Positions 32,932 to 42,492 are shown, counted from the first letter of the stretch. The stretch is 64,000 nt of DNA from Paenibacillus sp. BK033 (GCF_004345425.1 NZ_SLVP01000006.1:290552-354551); one strand, 5' to 3'. A program made the numbers and translations. Notes: generated by a model not told the origin, from the sequence alone.

Positions 32932-34547
32932 ATATTCTCATTGTGGATGATGAACCGATGATCCGGGAATGGTTCCAGATGACGGTGGAGCGGACGGGCG
33001 GCGATTACCGGATCGCTGGCGAAGCTTCAAACGGCGAGGATGCTTTAACCTTTTGCCGGGCTAACCCCGTTGATCTTGTCGTAACGGACATTAAGATGCC
33101 GGGGATGAACGGTATCGATCTCATCAAAGCGCTGAAGGAGGAAATGCCGCATATCCGGTCGGTCGTCTTCAGCTCTTACAGCGAGTTTCAGTTCGCGGCC
33201 GAAGCGCTGAAATTTGGGGCAAGCGAATATATTTTGAAGGCGGAAATCACGCTGTCCGGACTGGAAGAGATTTTGCAGAAAATCAAAAAGGATATTGACC
33301 TGGATCAAAGGGCGGCCAGCGAGATGAATGCGCTGAGATACAGCCTGAATGAAAGCCAGATTACGCTGCGCAATGCCTATTTCCGCGAACTCTTGGAGGG
33401 CGGCCGTGAAGCGGCGAATGGTTTCGCGGAGAAAATGGAGCGCCTGCATATTGGGTTGTCCGAGAAGCATCTTGCCCTGCTTTTGGTTGGGATCGCGCAA
33501 GGCGAGGAGCCGCTTCGGATTCAGGACGAAGGGCTGCTGCAAAATGCGGTCATCAACATTTTGGACGAGACGCTGCAGCATGAGCTGGGTAACGGCTGCT
33601 CTTTCCTCTATAAGCCGGGTCTCTATATCATGCTGTGCAATTCGGTTCATACGGGACTGAAGTCGCAGCGGGAGTCGCTGCTTGTGCTGGCAAGCCGGGC
33701 AAGCGAGCATCTCCAGCGGTTTGTCGGGGCTAATGCCGTGATCGGAATCAGCCATATGTACAGCAGGCTGTCGTATTTGCCGGAGCAGCTGTCCGAAGCG
33801 CTTGCGGCAGCCGACCGTCATTTATTTTACGGCGATCCCGGCATTGCCTGGTATGAAGGAAACGGCAGCGCAGGCGGCGCGGCCTACAACGGTACCGGCT
33901 CCGGCTGGACGTCAACGTTTCAGGGCTATCTGGATAACGGACTGACGGCTAGGGCCGGATCGTTCCTCGAGATAATCATGGACGAGATGGAGACGGGCAG
34001 ATTCCTGTCCGCCAAGCAGGCGAGGTCGCTGATGCTGGAGCTGATCTATATTGCGGTCAACCGCGGCCGGACGGTAGGCGTTCCGATGGAGCAGTTGGAA
34101 ACCCTCTATATCGATGCCCATGTGGAGGTTCAGCGGTATGCAACGTTCCGCGAATTGTCCGGTTGGGCGAGAACCATCTTTCACCGGATTATGGACCTGA
34201 TCAACGCGCGGCGTCCGCAATATGGCGAAGCGGTGGAGCGGGCATGCGAATATATTGCGCTGCATTACGCGGAAGACCTGATGCTGCAGGACATCGCGGA
34301 TCATGTTCATCTGAGCAGGACGTACATCAGTGAATTATTCAAGAAAGAAACGGGCATGAATTATAACGAGTACCTGATGCAGGTGCGAATGGAAAAGGCC
34401 AAGGAGCTTTTGAAGCGGCAGACCTTGAAGGTTGCCGATGCCGCGGCGCTTGTCGGTTATTCGAATACGAGCTATTTCATCAAGCTGTTCAAGAGCTATA
34501 CGGGCTTCTCTCCGTCGGAATATATGGAGCAGCAGCGGAAAATTTAA
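32928..34547 (+). CDS. YesN-type response regulator, 539 aa
   Basis: REC domain with D7/D8, phosphoacceptor D54 in VVTDIKMPGMNG, and the switch region VVFSSYSEFQFAAEA. C-terminal AraC helices: DIADHVHLSRTYISELFKKE and AALVGYSNTSYFIKLFKSY. ATG 32928 overlaps the kinase stop as ATGA with GAGGAGGTGAGG upstream. It probably controls the sulfatase-linked transporter operon immediately downstream. Confidence 0.9.
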   Translation: MNILIVDDEPMIREWFQMTVERTGGDYRIAGEASNGEDALTFCRANPVDLVVTDIKMPGMNGIDLIKALKEEMPHIRSVVFSSYSEFQFAAEALKFGASEYILKAEITLSGLEEILQKIKKDIDLDQRAASEMNALRYSLNESQITLRNAYFRELLEGGREAANGFAEKMERLHIGLSEKHLALLLVGIAQGEEPLRIQDEGLLQNAVINILDETLQHELGNGCSFLYKPGLYIMLCNSVHTGLKSQRESLLVLASRASEHLQRFVGANAVIGISHMYSRLSYLPEQLSEALAAADRHLFYGDPGIAWYEGNGSAGGAAYNGTGSGWTSTFQGYLDNGLTARAGSFLEIIMDEMETGRFLSAKQARSLMLELIYIAVNRGRTVGVPMEQLETLYIDAHVEVQRYATFRELSGWARTIFHRIMDLINARRPQYGEAVERACEYIALHYAEDLMLQDIADHVHLSRTYISELFKKETGMNYNEYLMQVRMEKAKELLKRQTLKVADAAALVGYSNTSYFIKLFKSYTGFSPSEYMEQQRKI

Positions 34548-34567
34548 ATAACAGATCCATCCCCTAA

Positions 34568-34591
34568 ACATCGCGATAGCGGTGTTTTTTT
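34568..34591 (+). terminator. Terminator after the second YesMN pair
   Basis: ACATCGC pairs with GCGGTGT with one G-T wobble, followed by seven Ts. Confidence 0.78.
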
Positions 34592-34780
34592 GCGACATCC
34601 AAGAATAACCGAATATCGGAGCATGGAATCCGAATATTTTGTTAGTCACTCTCGATGAAGGGCATGACTGTGCTTTATTCCTGTACTTTTGAGCTGAAAG
34701 ACCGGAATATGGCGTCACTGGCGGGCTCTGTATTTCTATATACTTCACAGTAGATTCAACAAAGGGAGGTCATAGGAGAT

Positions 34781-36091
34781 ATGAAAAGAAGAAAAAGCAT
34801 CATGACGGCGCTATGCGTGACCGTGCTGGCCAGCGTTGCGCTAACCGCATGCGGCGGCAATTCCACCGAGCAGCTGAACCCTAAGGACAACGGTTCTTCC
34901 GGCGGCAGCAAGACGCTGACATTCTGGCGGGCGGGCACGGACGCGCCGGAGAAAGCGTATTGGACGCGCGTCATTCAGGAATTCGAAGCCAGCCATCCGG
35001 GCGTGAAGGTGAACTACAGCGAGGTTCCGTTCGGCAACGACATGGAGACCAAGCTGAATGCCGCTTACGCAAGCGGTACCGCGCCGGATGTGCTGTCCTA
35101 TACACTGGCATCGGTTGCCCAGCGGGCAAATCTTGGCCAATATGAACCGCTTGACGCTTATACGGACAAGTGGGAAGGCAAAGGAGACATGATGGAAAGC
35201 GTGCTGAACACCGGCATGTACAAAGACAAGCTCTATGGCCTCGGGTTTATTCCCGACCCGCGCGTTCTGTTATGGCGCAAGGACCTGTTCGAAGCGGCGG
35301 GACTTGATCCCGAGAAGCCGCCGGCAAGCTGGGAAGAGCTGGCGAAGGACGCGGAGCTGTTGACGAAGAAAGACGGCAATACAACGGTGATGGCGGGTCT
35401 CGCGATTCCAACGGCTAACGCTTGGACCTTCTGGCAGTCGTTTGTCCTGCAGAACGGCGGCAAAATCATTGATGCCGACAAGAACGAGCCGCTCTTCGAT
35501 TCTCCGGAATCGATTGAGGCAACGCAGTATATCGTGGATCTGGTGAAAAAAGGCGTAACGATTCCGAACGACTCGGCGAAATCCAACGAGAACCTGTTCC
35601 CGAACGGCAAAGCCGCAATCGCTTACGACAGTCCGGCGGCTTACGTCAACACGCAAAAGGATCATCCGGAGCTGGCCGGCAAGATAGGCGTATCCGGTCC
35701 AATCGAACGCAAGACAAAAGCAACCTTCGCCGGTATGCGCCTGCTCTTCATGAGCTCGCAAAGCAAGCAGAAGGATCTGGCGTTTGAATTCATGCAGACG
35801 GTCATGTCCAAGGAAGAGACCTGGAACCGTTACAAGGAGCTTGGCACGCCGGTTGTCCTGAACTCGCTGAAGGATGATTACATCAAAGACAAACCGGAAA
35901 TGAACCAGGCGGTATTCGACGCGGTATCCTACGGGGAAGGTGCTGCAAAGGTCACTTACTCCAGCAAAATGTACGAGATCATCAGCCAGCATCTTGAAGC
36001 AGCCTTCTACAACACGAAAACAGCGGAGCAAGCCATGAAGGATGCGGCCGCGGAGCTGAAAAAAGAGCTTCCGAACCTGATTACCAACTAA
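34781..36091 (+). CDS. Sugar-binding lipoprotein, 436 aa
   Basis: Family 1 extracellular solute-binding protein with lipobox ALTAC (C24) and a short Gly/Ser tether. Blocks such as LTFWRAGTDAPEKAYWTRVI, GTAPDVLSYTLASVAQRANL and FPNGKAAIAYDSPAAYV are typical. It would bind the sugar imported by the permeases at 36192 and 37139. An internal terminator follows, so it is probably made in excess of the permeases. The 233-base gap upstream holds TATACT near 34739 but no convincing -35. Confidence 0.9.
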   Translation: MKRRKSIMTALCVTVLASVALTACGGNSTEQLNPKDNGSSGGSKTLTFWRAGTDAPEKAYWTRVIQEFEASHPGVKVNYSEVPFGNDMETKLNAAYASGTAPDVLSYTLASVAQRANLGQYEPLDAYTDKWEGKGDMMESVLNTGMYKDKLYGLGFIPDPRVLLWRKDLFEAAGLDPEKPPASWEELAKDAELLTKKDGNTTVMAGLAIPTANAWTFWQSFVLQNGGKIIDADKNEPLFDSPESIEATQYIVDLVKKGVTIPNDSAKSNENLFPNGKAAIAYDSPAAYVNTQKDHPELAGKIGVSGPIERKTKATFAGMRLLFMSSQSKQKDLAFEFMQTVMSKEETWNRYKELGTPVVLNSLKDDYIKDKPEMNQAVFDAVSYGEGAAKVTYSSKMYEIISQHLEAAFYNTKTAEQAMKDAAAELKKELPNLITN

Positions 36092-36114
36092 CCGGCATTC
36101 ATCTAGCAAGTGGT

Positions 36115-36152
36115 AGGCGCCTGTTGCTGCAAGAAAGACAGGCGCCTTTTTC
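36115..36152 (+). terminator. Intra-operon terminator between binding protein and permeases
   Basis: AGGCGCCTG and CAGGCGCCT nine-bp stem with a 15-base loop, then TTTTT. Partial read-through would give more binding protein than permease. Confidence 0.8.
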
Positions 36153-36191
36153 AAAGGATTTTTCTTATTGAAGGAAGAGAGGTGAGGCGTT

Positions 36192-37124
36192 ATGAATTCC
36201 GCGAATTCGGCAACGGCAGCAAGCAAGGTGTCAACCCGCAAAAGCCGGCGGCGCGCCCCAATCGATAAAGCCGGATACTTGTTTATTGCCCCGGGTTATC
36301 TCGTTTATTTCGCGTTTATTTTTATCCCGCTGCTGGTGGGGCTGTATTACAGCTTTACGAACTACAACTTCTATTCGACGCCGGCGTTTATCGGTTTCGA
36401 CAACTACGTAAGGCTGTTCCATGACAAGCTGTTTGGCACGGCGGTGTACAATACGTTTATTTATTCCTTGTTTTCGATTTTCCCGCAGATGGCATTAGGC
36501 CTCTTGCTCGCGGTACTGCTGAACGGTAAGCTGAGAGGCCGCTTGTTCGCACGCGTCAGCGTTTATATTCCGAACGTCACCTCCATGGTTGCGGTCTCGA
36601 TGATCTGGCTGTGGATTTACGATCCTTCCCTTGGGATATTGAATCGCGTGCTGAAGACGGTTGGCCTCGCCCCGGTGCAATGGCTGTACGATCCAAGCAC
36701 GGCGATGGCCGCTATCATTATGATGGGAATCTGGAAATCCATCGGCTACACGATGATCGTGTATTTGTCAGGTCTGCAGTCCATCCCTACAAGCCTGTAC
36801 GAAGCCGCTCATATGGATGGCGCAACAAAGGTCCGGCAGTTTTTCGCCATCACGATCCCGATGCTTAAGCCAACAACGTTTTTTATTCTGGTTATGTCCT
36901 GCATCAACTCGTTTATGGTGTTTGAGCAGGTTAACATTCTGACCAACGGCGGACCGCTGAACAAAACGACAACCATCGTGCATCAGATTTACCTGCGCGG
37001 CTTCCAGGATTTCCAGATGGGCTACGCATCGGCGATGGCGATGGTCCTGTTCGTGATTACGCTGCTTATTACTTTGCTGAATTTCCGTCTCGGAAATAAA
37101 GGGAATGACACGGATGTGGATTAG
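36192..37124 (+). CDS. Carbohydrate ABC permease, MalF/UgpA type, 310 aa
   Basis: Six membrane segments, first at YLFIAPGYLVYFAFIFIPLL. The EAA loop is EAAHMDGATKVRQFFAITIP. GAGAGGTGAGG precedes the ATG. It works with the next permease and the binding protein at 34781; the ATPase is not encoded here. Confidence 0.9.
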   Translation: MNSANSATAASKVSTRKSRRRAPIDKAGYLFIAPGYLVYFAFIFIPLLVGLYYSFTNYNFYSTPAFIGFDNYVRLFHDKLFGTAVYNTFIYSLFSIFPQMALGLLLAVLLNGKLRGRLFARVSVYIPNVTSMVAVSMIWLWIYDPSLGILNRVLKTVGLAPVQWLYDPSTAMAAIIMMGIWKSIGYTMIVYLSGLQSIPTSLYEAAHMDGATKVRQFFAITIPMLKPTTFFILVMSCINSFMVFEQVNILTNGGPLNKTTTIVHQIYLRGFQDFQMGYASAMAMVLFVITLLITLLNFRLGNKGNDTDVD

Positions 37125-37138
37125 GAGGCGGACCTGAA

Positions 37139-37999
37139 ATGACTAGAAAATGGCCTACTGTACTTTTTTCAATCGTTATGTTTATCATTGCATTGCTTAT
37201 GCTGTTCCCGTTCTTGTTAATGGTTGTTACTTCGCTGAAAACGATGGGCGAGATCCAGTCCCCGACGTTTACGTTTATTCCGAAACATTGGTTATTCGAC
37301 AATTACTCGGTCGCCATGGGACGAGGCGATTGGCTCCGATATTTCTATAACTCGTTTATCGTAACCGGCGTTACCGTTGTAATCAGCCTGGTGTTTAACT
37401 CCATGGCGGGCTTTGCTTTTGCAAGGCTGCGGTTCCCGGGCCGGGACGTGCTCTTCTTCTCCGTGCTGATCGGCATTATGGTGCCGCCGCAGGCGACGAT
37501 GATTCCAACCTTCCTGATGATGAAGATGTTCCCGTTCTTTGGGGGGAACGACTGGATGGGGCAAGGCGGTTTTGGCTTCATCAACAGCTATACGGGTCTG
37601 GTGCTGCCGTTTATCGCAGGGTCCTTCGGGATTTTCCTGTGCCGGCAATATTTCTTGAATTTTCCGCGGGCGCTTGACGAGGCGGCGCAGATTGACGGAG
37701 CGAATGTCTTCCGCGTCTTCTTCCGGATCTATCTGCCGCTCAGCAAGCCGATTCTGGCAACGCTGGCAATCTTCAAGACCACGGCAACATGGAACGATTA
37801 CATGTGGCCGCTTATTATGACCAATACGGAGCATATGCGGACCGTGCAGCTTGGCCTCACCATTTTCCGCAGCGAGACGAACGTGGAATGGAATTTGCTG
37901 ATGGCGGCAACTACCTTAGTCGTATTGCCTCTTGTATTATTATTCTTGGCAGCGCAGAAATACTTCGTGCAGGGGATTGTAACAACAGGTCTGAAATAA
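37139..37999 (+). CDS. Carbohydrate ABC permease, MalG/UgpE type, 286 aa
   Basis: Six membrane segments with the EAA loop DEAAQIDGANVFRVFFRIYL and the ending LFLAAQKYFVQGIVTTGLK typical of MalG-type subunits. AGGAGG lies 10 bases before ATG, 14 bases after the upstream permease stop. The sulfatase gene follows at 10 bases. Confidence 0.9.
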   Translation: MTRKWPTVLFSIVMFIIALLMLFPFLLMVVTSLKTMGEIQSPTFTFIPKHWLFDNYSVAMGRGDWLRYFYNSFIVTGVTVVISLVFNSMAGFAFARLRFPGRDVLFFSVLIGIMVPPQATMIPTFLMMKMFPFFGGNDWMGQGGFGFINSYTGLVLPFIAGSFGIFLCRQYFLNFPRALDEAAQIDGANVFRVFFRIYLPLSKPILATLAIFKTTATWNDYMWPLIMTNTEHMRTVQLGLTIFRSETNVEWNLLMAATTLVVLPLVLLFLAAQKYFVQGIVTTGLK

Positions 38000-38009
38000 G
38001 GGGGATCTC

Positions 38010-39482
38010 ATGAGAACGATTATGATTATGCTCGATACGTTGAACCGAAGAGCTTTATCCGCTTACGGCGGGGACGGCGTTCGGACGCCTAATATCGACC
38101 GGCTGGCAGAGCAGTCCGTCGTCTTCGACCAGCATTGGTCCGGGTCGCTGCCTTGCATGCCGGCTCGGCGCGATATGCTGACGGGACGGGCCGCCTTTCT
38201 GGAAAAAGGCTGGGGCGGCATTGAACCGTTTGACCGCACTTTGCCATCGTCGCTGAGGGAGGCCGGCGTGTTCAGTCATATCGTTACCGACCATTATCAT
38301 TATTTTGCTACGGGCGGAGAGAATTATTGCCAGTCCTTCTCCACTTGGGATTTCCACCGGGGGCAGGAGGATGATCCTTGGGTTTCTTCTATTAAGAATC
38401 TCCCGGAGCCGGAGCGTTATTACGGCCAGGTGCGCGCGCAATGCGAGAAGAACCGTACGCAATTTCTTCGCGAAGAGGATTATCCGGGGCCAAGGACCAT
38501 TCGGGCGGCATGCGATTGGCTGGAGAAAAACGGGCGCGAGGACCGGTATTTCCTGACCGTGGAAGCTTTTGACCCGCATGAGCCGTTTGATACGCCCGAT
38601 CATTATTTGCGGATGTACCAGGACAGCTATGAAGGTCCAACCTACAGCTGGCCGAAATACGGCACAGTTGACGTACCGCCGGAGGCGCTTGCCCATATTC
38701 AGAAGCGTTACGCGGCTACTCTTACGATGATCGACCATTGGCTTGGCAAGCTGCTCGATACCATGGAACGGCTGGATATTCTGGACGATACGCTTGTTAT
38801 TTTTACGACCGACCACGGTTTATTGCTAGGCGAGCACGAACAGACCGGCAAAAACGTCATGCATGTCTATAACGAGCTGGCCCATATCCCGCTGATGATT
38901 CGTCTTCCCGAAGGGCGAGGGGCGGGTACCCGTATCCAGGCGCTTACGCAAATTATCGATCTTATGCCAACGATCCTGGATTATATGGGAGCTGAGATTC
39001 CGGAAACGGTGCAAGGCGCCTCGCTTCGCGGATTGCTCGAGGGAACCGAGGAGAAGGTTAGGGAAGCGGCTTTGTACGGCTACCACGGGATGTGCGTCAA
39101 TGTGACGGATGGCCGTTATACGTATATGCGCGCACCGATCTCCAAAGATAACTACCCGTGTTATGCATACACAGCTATGCCGACCACCTTCCGTTCTTAT
39201 CTCGGACGCGTAGCGCCGGAGCGTATTGAAGCGGGCCGGTTCCTGCCTTATACGGCCTATCCGGTGTTCAAAATTCCGGAAAGCACGCAAGGGGTAACGT
39301 ATGCCCGGAATCAATTCGTCATGGAGACGAAGTTATATGATCTGGCGGAGGACGAGCATCAGGAGCATCCGCTTCAGGATGAGGCGGCCGAGGCACGGAT
39401 GATGGAGCTTCTCGTTGCGGGCATGAAGCAGGCGGGGGCGCCGGAAGAGCAGTATGCAAGGCTTGGCCTCTTGCAACAATAA
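38010..39482 (+). CDS. Type I sulfatase (formylglycine-dependent), 490 aa
   Basis: Alkaline-phosphatase-superfamily sulfatase. LPCMPARRDMLTGR has the C-x-P-x-R signature whose Cys (C49) is oxidised to formylglycine. Metal ligands include MIMLDTLNRRALSAYG at the start and TTDHGLLLGEHEQTGKN. There is no signal peptide, so it removes sulfate from a sugar inside the cell after import. The operon with two permeases and a binding protein indicates a sulfated glycan fragment; which one cannot be told. Confidence 0.9.
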   Translation: MRTIMIMLDTLNRRALSAYGGDGVRTPNIDRLAEQSVVFDQHWSGSLPCMPARRDMLTGRAAFLEKGWGGIEPFDRTLPSSLREAGVFSHIVTDHYHYFATGGENYCQSFSTWDFHRGQEDDPWVSSIKNLPEPERYYGQVRAQCEKNRTQFLREEDYPGPRTIRAACDWLEKNGREDRYFLTVEAFDPHEPFDTPDHYLRMYQDSYEGPTYSWPKYGTVDVPPEALAHIQKRYAATLTMIDHWLGKLLDTMERLDILDDTLVIFTTDHGLLLGEHEQTGKNVMHVYNELAHIPLMIRLPEGRGAGTRIQALTQIIDLMPTILDYMGAEIPETVQGASLRGLLEGTEEKVREAALYGYHGMCVNVTDGRYTYMRAPISKDNYPCYAYTAMPTTFRSYLGRVAPERIEAGRFLPYTAYPVFKIPESTQGVTYARNQFVMETKLYDLAEDEHQEHPLQDEAAEARMMELLVAGMKQAGAPEEQYARLGLLQQ

Positions 39483-39490
39483 TAGAGCAG

Positions 39491-39544
39491 ATGGCAGTAT
39501 TAACTCTTCCGTGAAATAACAAGCGGAAAGCGTTGTACTGCCAT
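39491..39544 (+). other. Composite hairpin between sulfatase and FGE genes
   Basis: ATGGCAGTA and TACTGCCAT enclose a second pair CTTCCG/CGGAAAG. Followed by TTCTTATT, so a weak terminator or a processing stem. It means the FGE gene may be partly separated from the sulfatase transcript. Confidence 0.5.
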
Positions 39545-39630
39545 TTCTTATTATGGTAGTGTTGAAATAAGAGATTCTTAGAGTGGTTAGATTGATCATA
39601 GACACTTCTTATACGGAGAGGAAGTTGAAG

Positions 39631-40638
39631 ATGGCACAGGAATCGGATCATAACACGGTAAAATCCTGCTGTTCAACCGATCGTTCATCGGTTGTCCTTG
39701 CACCAAAGAACCTGAAGCTGAAAGCTGCGGTTAAACCGGCGGACTCTAAGCCGGCAGCCGATTCGAATTCCGATACAACGGGAATGTTGTTCATTCCGGG
39801 AGGGACCTTCCTGATGGGAACCAATGATAAGGAAGGCTTTGCGGCAGACGGGGAAGGCCCGGTTCATAGCGTAACCGTAAACAGCTTTTATATGGACGAA
39901 ACGGCGGTTACGAATGAGCAGTTCGGACGTTTTATCGCGGCAACGGGATACATCACCGAAGCCCAGAGGTTTGGCTGGTCCTATGTATTCCATCTGTTCG
40001 TCTCGGAGGCGGAAGCGGCGAAGGTGAGGACGGTGCCGCAGGCGGCCCCTTGGTGGTACCCGGTAGAAGGCGCGGACTGGAACCATCCGGAAGGACCGGA
40101 TTCTACAATTGAAGGCCGCGAGGATCATCCGGTTATTCATGTCAGCTGGAATGATGCGATGGCGTATTGCGAGTGGGCGGGCAGGCGTCTGCCGACGGAA
40201 GCGGAATGGGAATACGCGGGCCGAGGCGGACTTGCGCAGAAGCGCTACCCGTGGGGCGATGAGCTGAAGCAAGGCGGCGAGCATAACTGCAACATTTGGC
40301 AGGGCAAGTTCCCGGTCAAAAATCACGCCAGCGACGGTTACTTAGGCACTGCCCCGGCCAAGAGCTTCCGGCCAAACGGCTACGGTCTCTACAATATGGC
40401 CGGCAATGTATGGGAGTGGTGCTCGGACTGGTTTAGTCCGACCTACTACCAAAGCGGCGAAAGCGATAACCCGCTTGGCCCTCGCACCGGTGAAGGGCGC
40501 GTCATGCGGGGCGGCTCGTATCTCTGCCACAGCTCCTACTGCAACCGTTACCGGGTAGCGGCGCGCAGCAAGAATACCCCCGACAGCTCCACCGGCAATT
40601 GCGGGTTCCGCACGGTGCTGTCCGCACCGCAGCAATAA
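39631..40638 (+). CDS. Formylglycine-generating enzyme (sulfatase modifier), 335 aa
   Basis: Converts the sulfatase active-site Cys to formylglycine. The fold runs from FIPGGTFLMGTNDKEGF to the end; the block GGSYLCHSSYCNRYRVAARS carries the two active-site cysteines C299 and C304, and NTPDSSTGNCGFRTV follows as in SUMF1. Residues 1-50 are an extra polar N-terminus with an unusual CC pair (KSCCSTDRSS). GGAGAGGAAG precedes ATG 39631; upstream in-frame codons lack a ribosome site. Its presence directly after a Cys-type sulfatase is functionally complete. Confidence 0.92.
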   Translation: MAQESDHNTVKSCCSTDRSSVVLAPKNLKLKAAVKPADSKPAADSNSDTTGMLFIPGGTFLMGTNDKEGFAADGEGPVHSVTVNSFYMDETAVTNEQFGRFIAATGYITEAQRFGWSYVFHLFVSEAEAAKVRTVPQAAPWWYPVEGADWNHPEGPDSTIEGREDHPVIHVSWNDAMAYCEWAGRRLPTEAEWEYAGRGGLAQKRYPWGDELKQGGEHNCNIWQGKFPVKNHASDGYLGTAPAKSFRPNGYGLYNMAGNVWEWCSDWFSPTYYQSGESDNPLGPRTGEGRVMRGGSYLCHSSYCNRYRVAARSKNTPDSSTGNCGFRTVLSAPQQ

Positions 40639-40641
40639 TGG

Positions 40642-40687
40642 AAAAGCCGTCTACCAAGCTGCAATTAGCTTGGTAGACGGCTTTTTT
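40642..40687 (+). terminator. Terminator after the FGE gene
   Basis: Nineteen paired bases ending in AGCT on both sides, loop GCAATT, then TTTTTT. Confidence 0.94.
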
Positions 40688-40743
40688 AGTGCCCTCAATC
40701 GCGGTGGCTCGTCACCCCCGGCTCCAAAGGGCCGTTTTCTCCA

Positions 40744-40823
40744 AGCTTAACGATGCCGCGCATCGTTAAGCTCCCCGAAACAGCTCGCTGGGCTGCCTTA
40801 ACGATGTCGCACATCGTTAAGGC
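40744..40823. repeat. Two tandem near-identical hairpins (REP-like)
   Basis: AGCTTAACGATG/CATCGTTAAGCT (40744-40772) and GCCTTAACGATG/CATCGTTAAGGC (40795-40823) share core and loop shape; the bottom two pairs differ but stay complementary. Spacer of 22 bases. They lie in the 399-base gap between the FGE gene and the next binding-protein gene. The remainder (40824-41037) shows TACAAT at 40960-40965 but no matching -35 and nothing else recognisable. Confidence 0.75.
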
Positions 40824-41037
40824 GCGCCAAATCGGCCGCAAGCACGGTTTCCCCCGGAACTTTTCATTAAGCCGCTTCCTTCTGTCCCGTCCAACTTACA
40901 AGTCACAATCTTATCCTTTCAGGTCACCGGAGTGGTAGTGAGACTCCCGCCCAAAATCCTACAATGAACTCATGAACCACGGCATACCGGGGTCAACAAA
41001 CCTACAAGAGTTGATAAAGGGAAGGGAGCTCTCAACG

Positions 41038-42393
41038 ATGTTAAAGAGCAAAAAGATGCTTATCACGCTTAGCCTGCTGGCTGTATCGATGTCGCTCGCC
41101 GCATGCGGCGGCAACAATAACGGCAATAGCACAACTGGTGGCAATGCCAACGCCTCCGCAAGCGCCAATACGAACGCTAACGTGCCGGCTTCGGAATCGC
41201 CAAGCACGGATGCGGCGGCAACAACGGAAGCGAACGGTCCGACTGAAGCGAAGCCTGCCGAGCTCACGATTTGGCCGGATACGGCGGAAGACAAACTCGC
41301 GGTCATCCAAGCGGCAGCAGATAAATACACGGCCGCAACAGGCATCAAGATCAATATCAAGCCGGTAGCGATGAACGATCAGCCGGATGTGCTTGCCCTC
41401 GACGGTCCTGCAGGCAAAGGTCCGGACCTGTTCTACCAGCCGGGCATCGGCAGCTTGGTTGTGAAGGGTCTCGTGCAAGAGGTGAAAGCGTCGGATGAAG
41501 TAAAGGGCACCTACACGCCGGAAGCGCTTGCGGCTCTTAGCCAAAACGGCGTGCTGTACGGACTGCCGCTTGTAACCGAAACGTACGCTCTCTTCTATAA
41601 TAAGAAGCTTGTTCCTACGGCGCCTGCAACGATTGCAGACCTGGAGCAAATTATGAAGGACCAGACAGACGCGAAGAAGCAAAACTACGGCTTCCTCTTT
41701 GAGGCGGCGAACTTCTACTTCGCTTGGGGCTTCCTCGGCGGCGAAGGCGGCTATATTTTCAAAGACAACGGCGGCAAATACGATATCAACGATATCGGTC
41801 TGAACAAGGAAGGCACGGTAAAAGGCGCTTCCCTGATCCAAAGCTGGTTCAACAACGGCTACCTGCCTAAAGGCGTAAACGGCGACATCGTTGGCGGTCT
41901 GTTCACGCAAGGCAAAGTTGGCGCGGTTATCAACGGACCGTGGGCTATCAACGATTACAAAAAAGCGCTCGGCGACGATCTGGCGGTTGCTCCAATCCCT
42001 ACCCTTGAAGGCGGCGCACATCCAACCTCCTTCATCGGCGTAAAAGGCTGGATGCTCTCCAAGTTCTCGAAGAGCCCGGAATGGGCGGCAGATTTTGCGG
42101 CCTTCCTGACGAACGAAGAGAACGCGCTTGAATACTTCAAGAAAACGGGCGAGGTTCCTCCGGTTATCAACGTACTGAACAATCCGGTTCTGACGGGTGA
42201 TCCGCTTGTAGCCGGCTTCTCGCAGCAAATCCAATACGGCCAGCCGTTCCCGACGGTTCCCGAGCTTGACCAGGTATGGGATCCAATGGCGAATGCCCTG
42301 AAATTCATCACGGAAGGCAAAGACGTGCAGGCTTCCCTGGACGATGCCGTCAAACTCATTAACGACAAGATGAAAATGGCCGGCGCGAAGTAA
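41038..42393 (+). CDS. Maltodextrin-type sugar-binding lipoprotein, 451 aa
   Basis: MalE/CymE-like binding protein with lipobox LAAC (C23) and a long Ala/Asn/Thr tether. Blocks such as LTIWPDTAEDKLAVIQAAAD, NGVLYGLPLVTETYALFYNK and GAVINGPWAINDYKKALG match the MalE/MdxE family. AAGGGAAGGGAG precedes ATG 41038; the upstream ATG at 40972 has no ribosome site. In this operon it would bind alpha-gluco-oligosaccharides released by the GH87-like enzyme (inference). Confidence 0.9.
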   Translation: MLKSKKMLITLSLLAVSMSLAACGGNNNGNSTTGGNANASASANTNANVPASESPSTDAAATTEANGPTEAKPAELTIWPDTAEDKLAVIQAAADKYTAATGIKINIKPVAMNDQPDVLALDGPAGKGPDLFYQPGIGSLVVKGLVQEVKASDEVKGTYTPEALAALSQNGVLYGLPLVTETYALFYNKKLVPTAPATIADLEQIMKDQTDAKKQNYGFLFEAANFYFAWGFLGGEGGYIFKDNGGKYDINDIGLNKEGTVKGASLIQSWFNNGYLPKGVNGDIVGGLFTQGKVGAVINGPWAINDYKKALGDDLAVAPIPTLEGGAHPTSFIGVKGWMLSKFSKSPEWAADFAAFLTNEENALEYFKKTGEVPPVINVLNNPVLTGDPLVAGFSQQIQYGQPFPTVPELDQVWDPMANALKFITEGKDVQASLDDAVKLINDKMKMAGAK

Positions 42394-42423
42394 GGCAAAT
42401 CTTGCACGCCACACCATGAACGA

Positions 42424-42454
42424 ATGGAAAGGGGCTCCCGCAGCCCCTTTCCAT
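42424..42454 (+). other. Intercistronic stem-loop between binding protein and permease
   Basis: ATGGAAAGGGGCT with AGCCCCTTTCCAT, 13 perfect pairs and no U-run. Comparable stems between malE- and malF-type genes protect the upstream mRNA (known for enterobacteria; inferred here). Confidence 0.65.
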
Positions 42455-42492
42455 ATTAAATTGCATTCGGAAATATGGAAGGTGAACCAGAC

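Noticed and set aside
39319..39651. 110-residue minus-strand frame at the sulfatase end
   Set aside because: Pro/Ala-rich antisense shadow overlapping the sulfatase C-terminus and intergenic hairpin.
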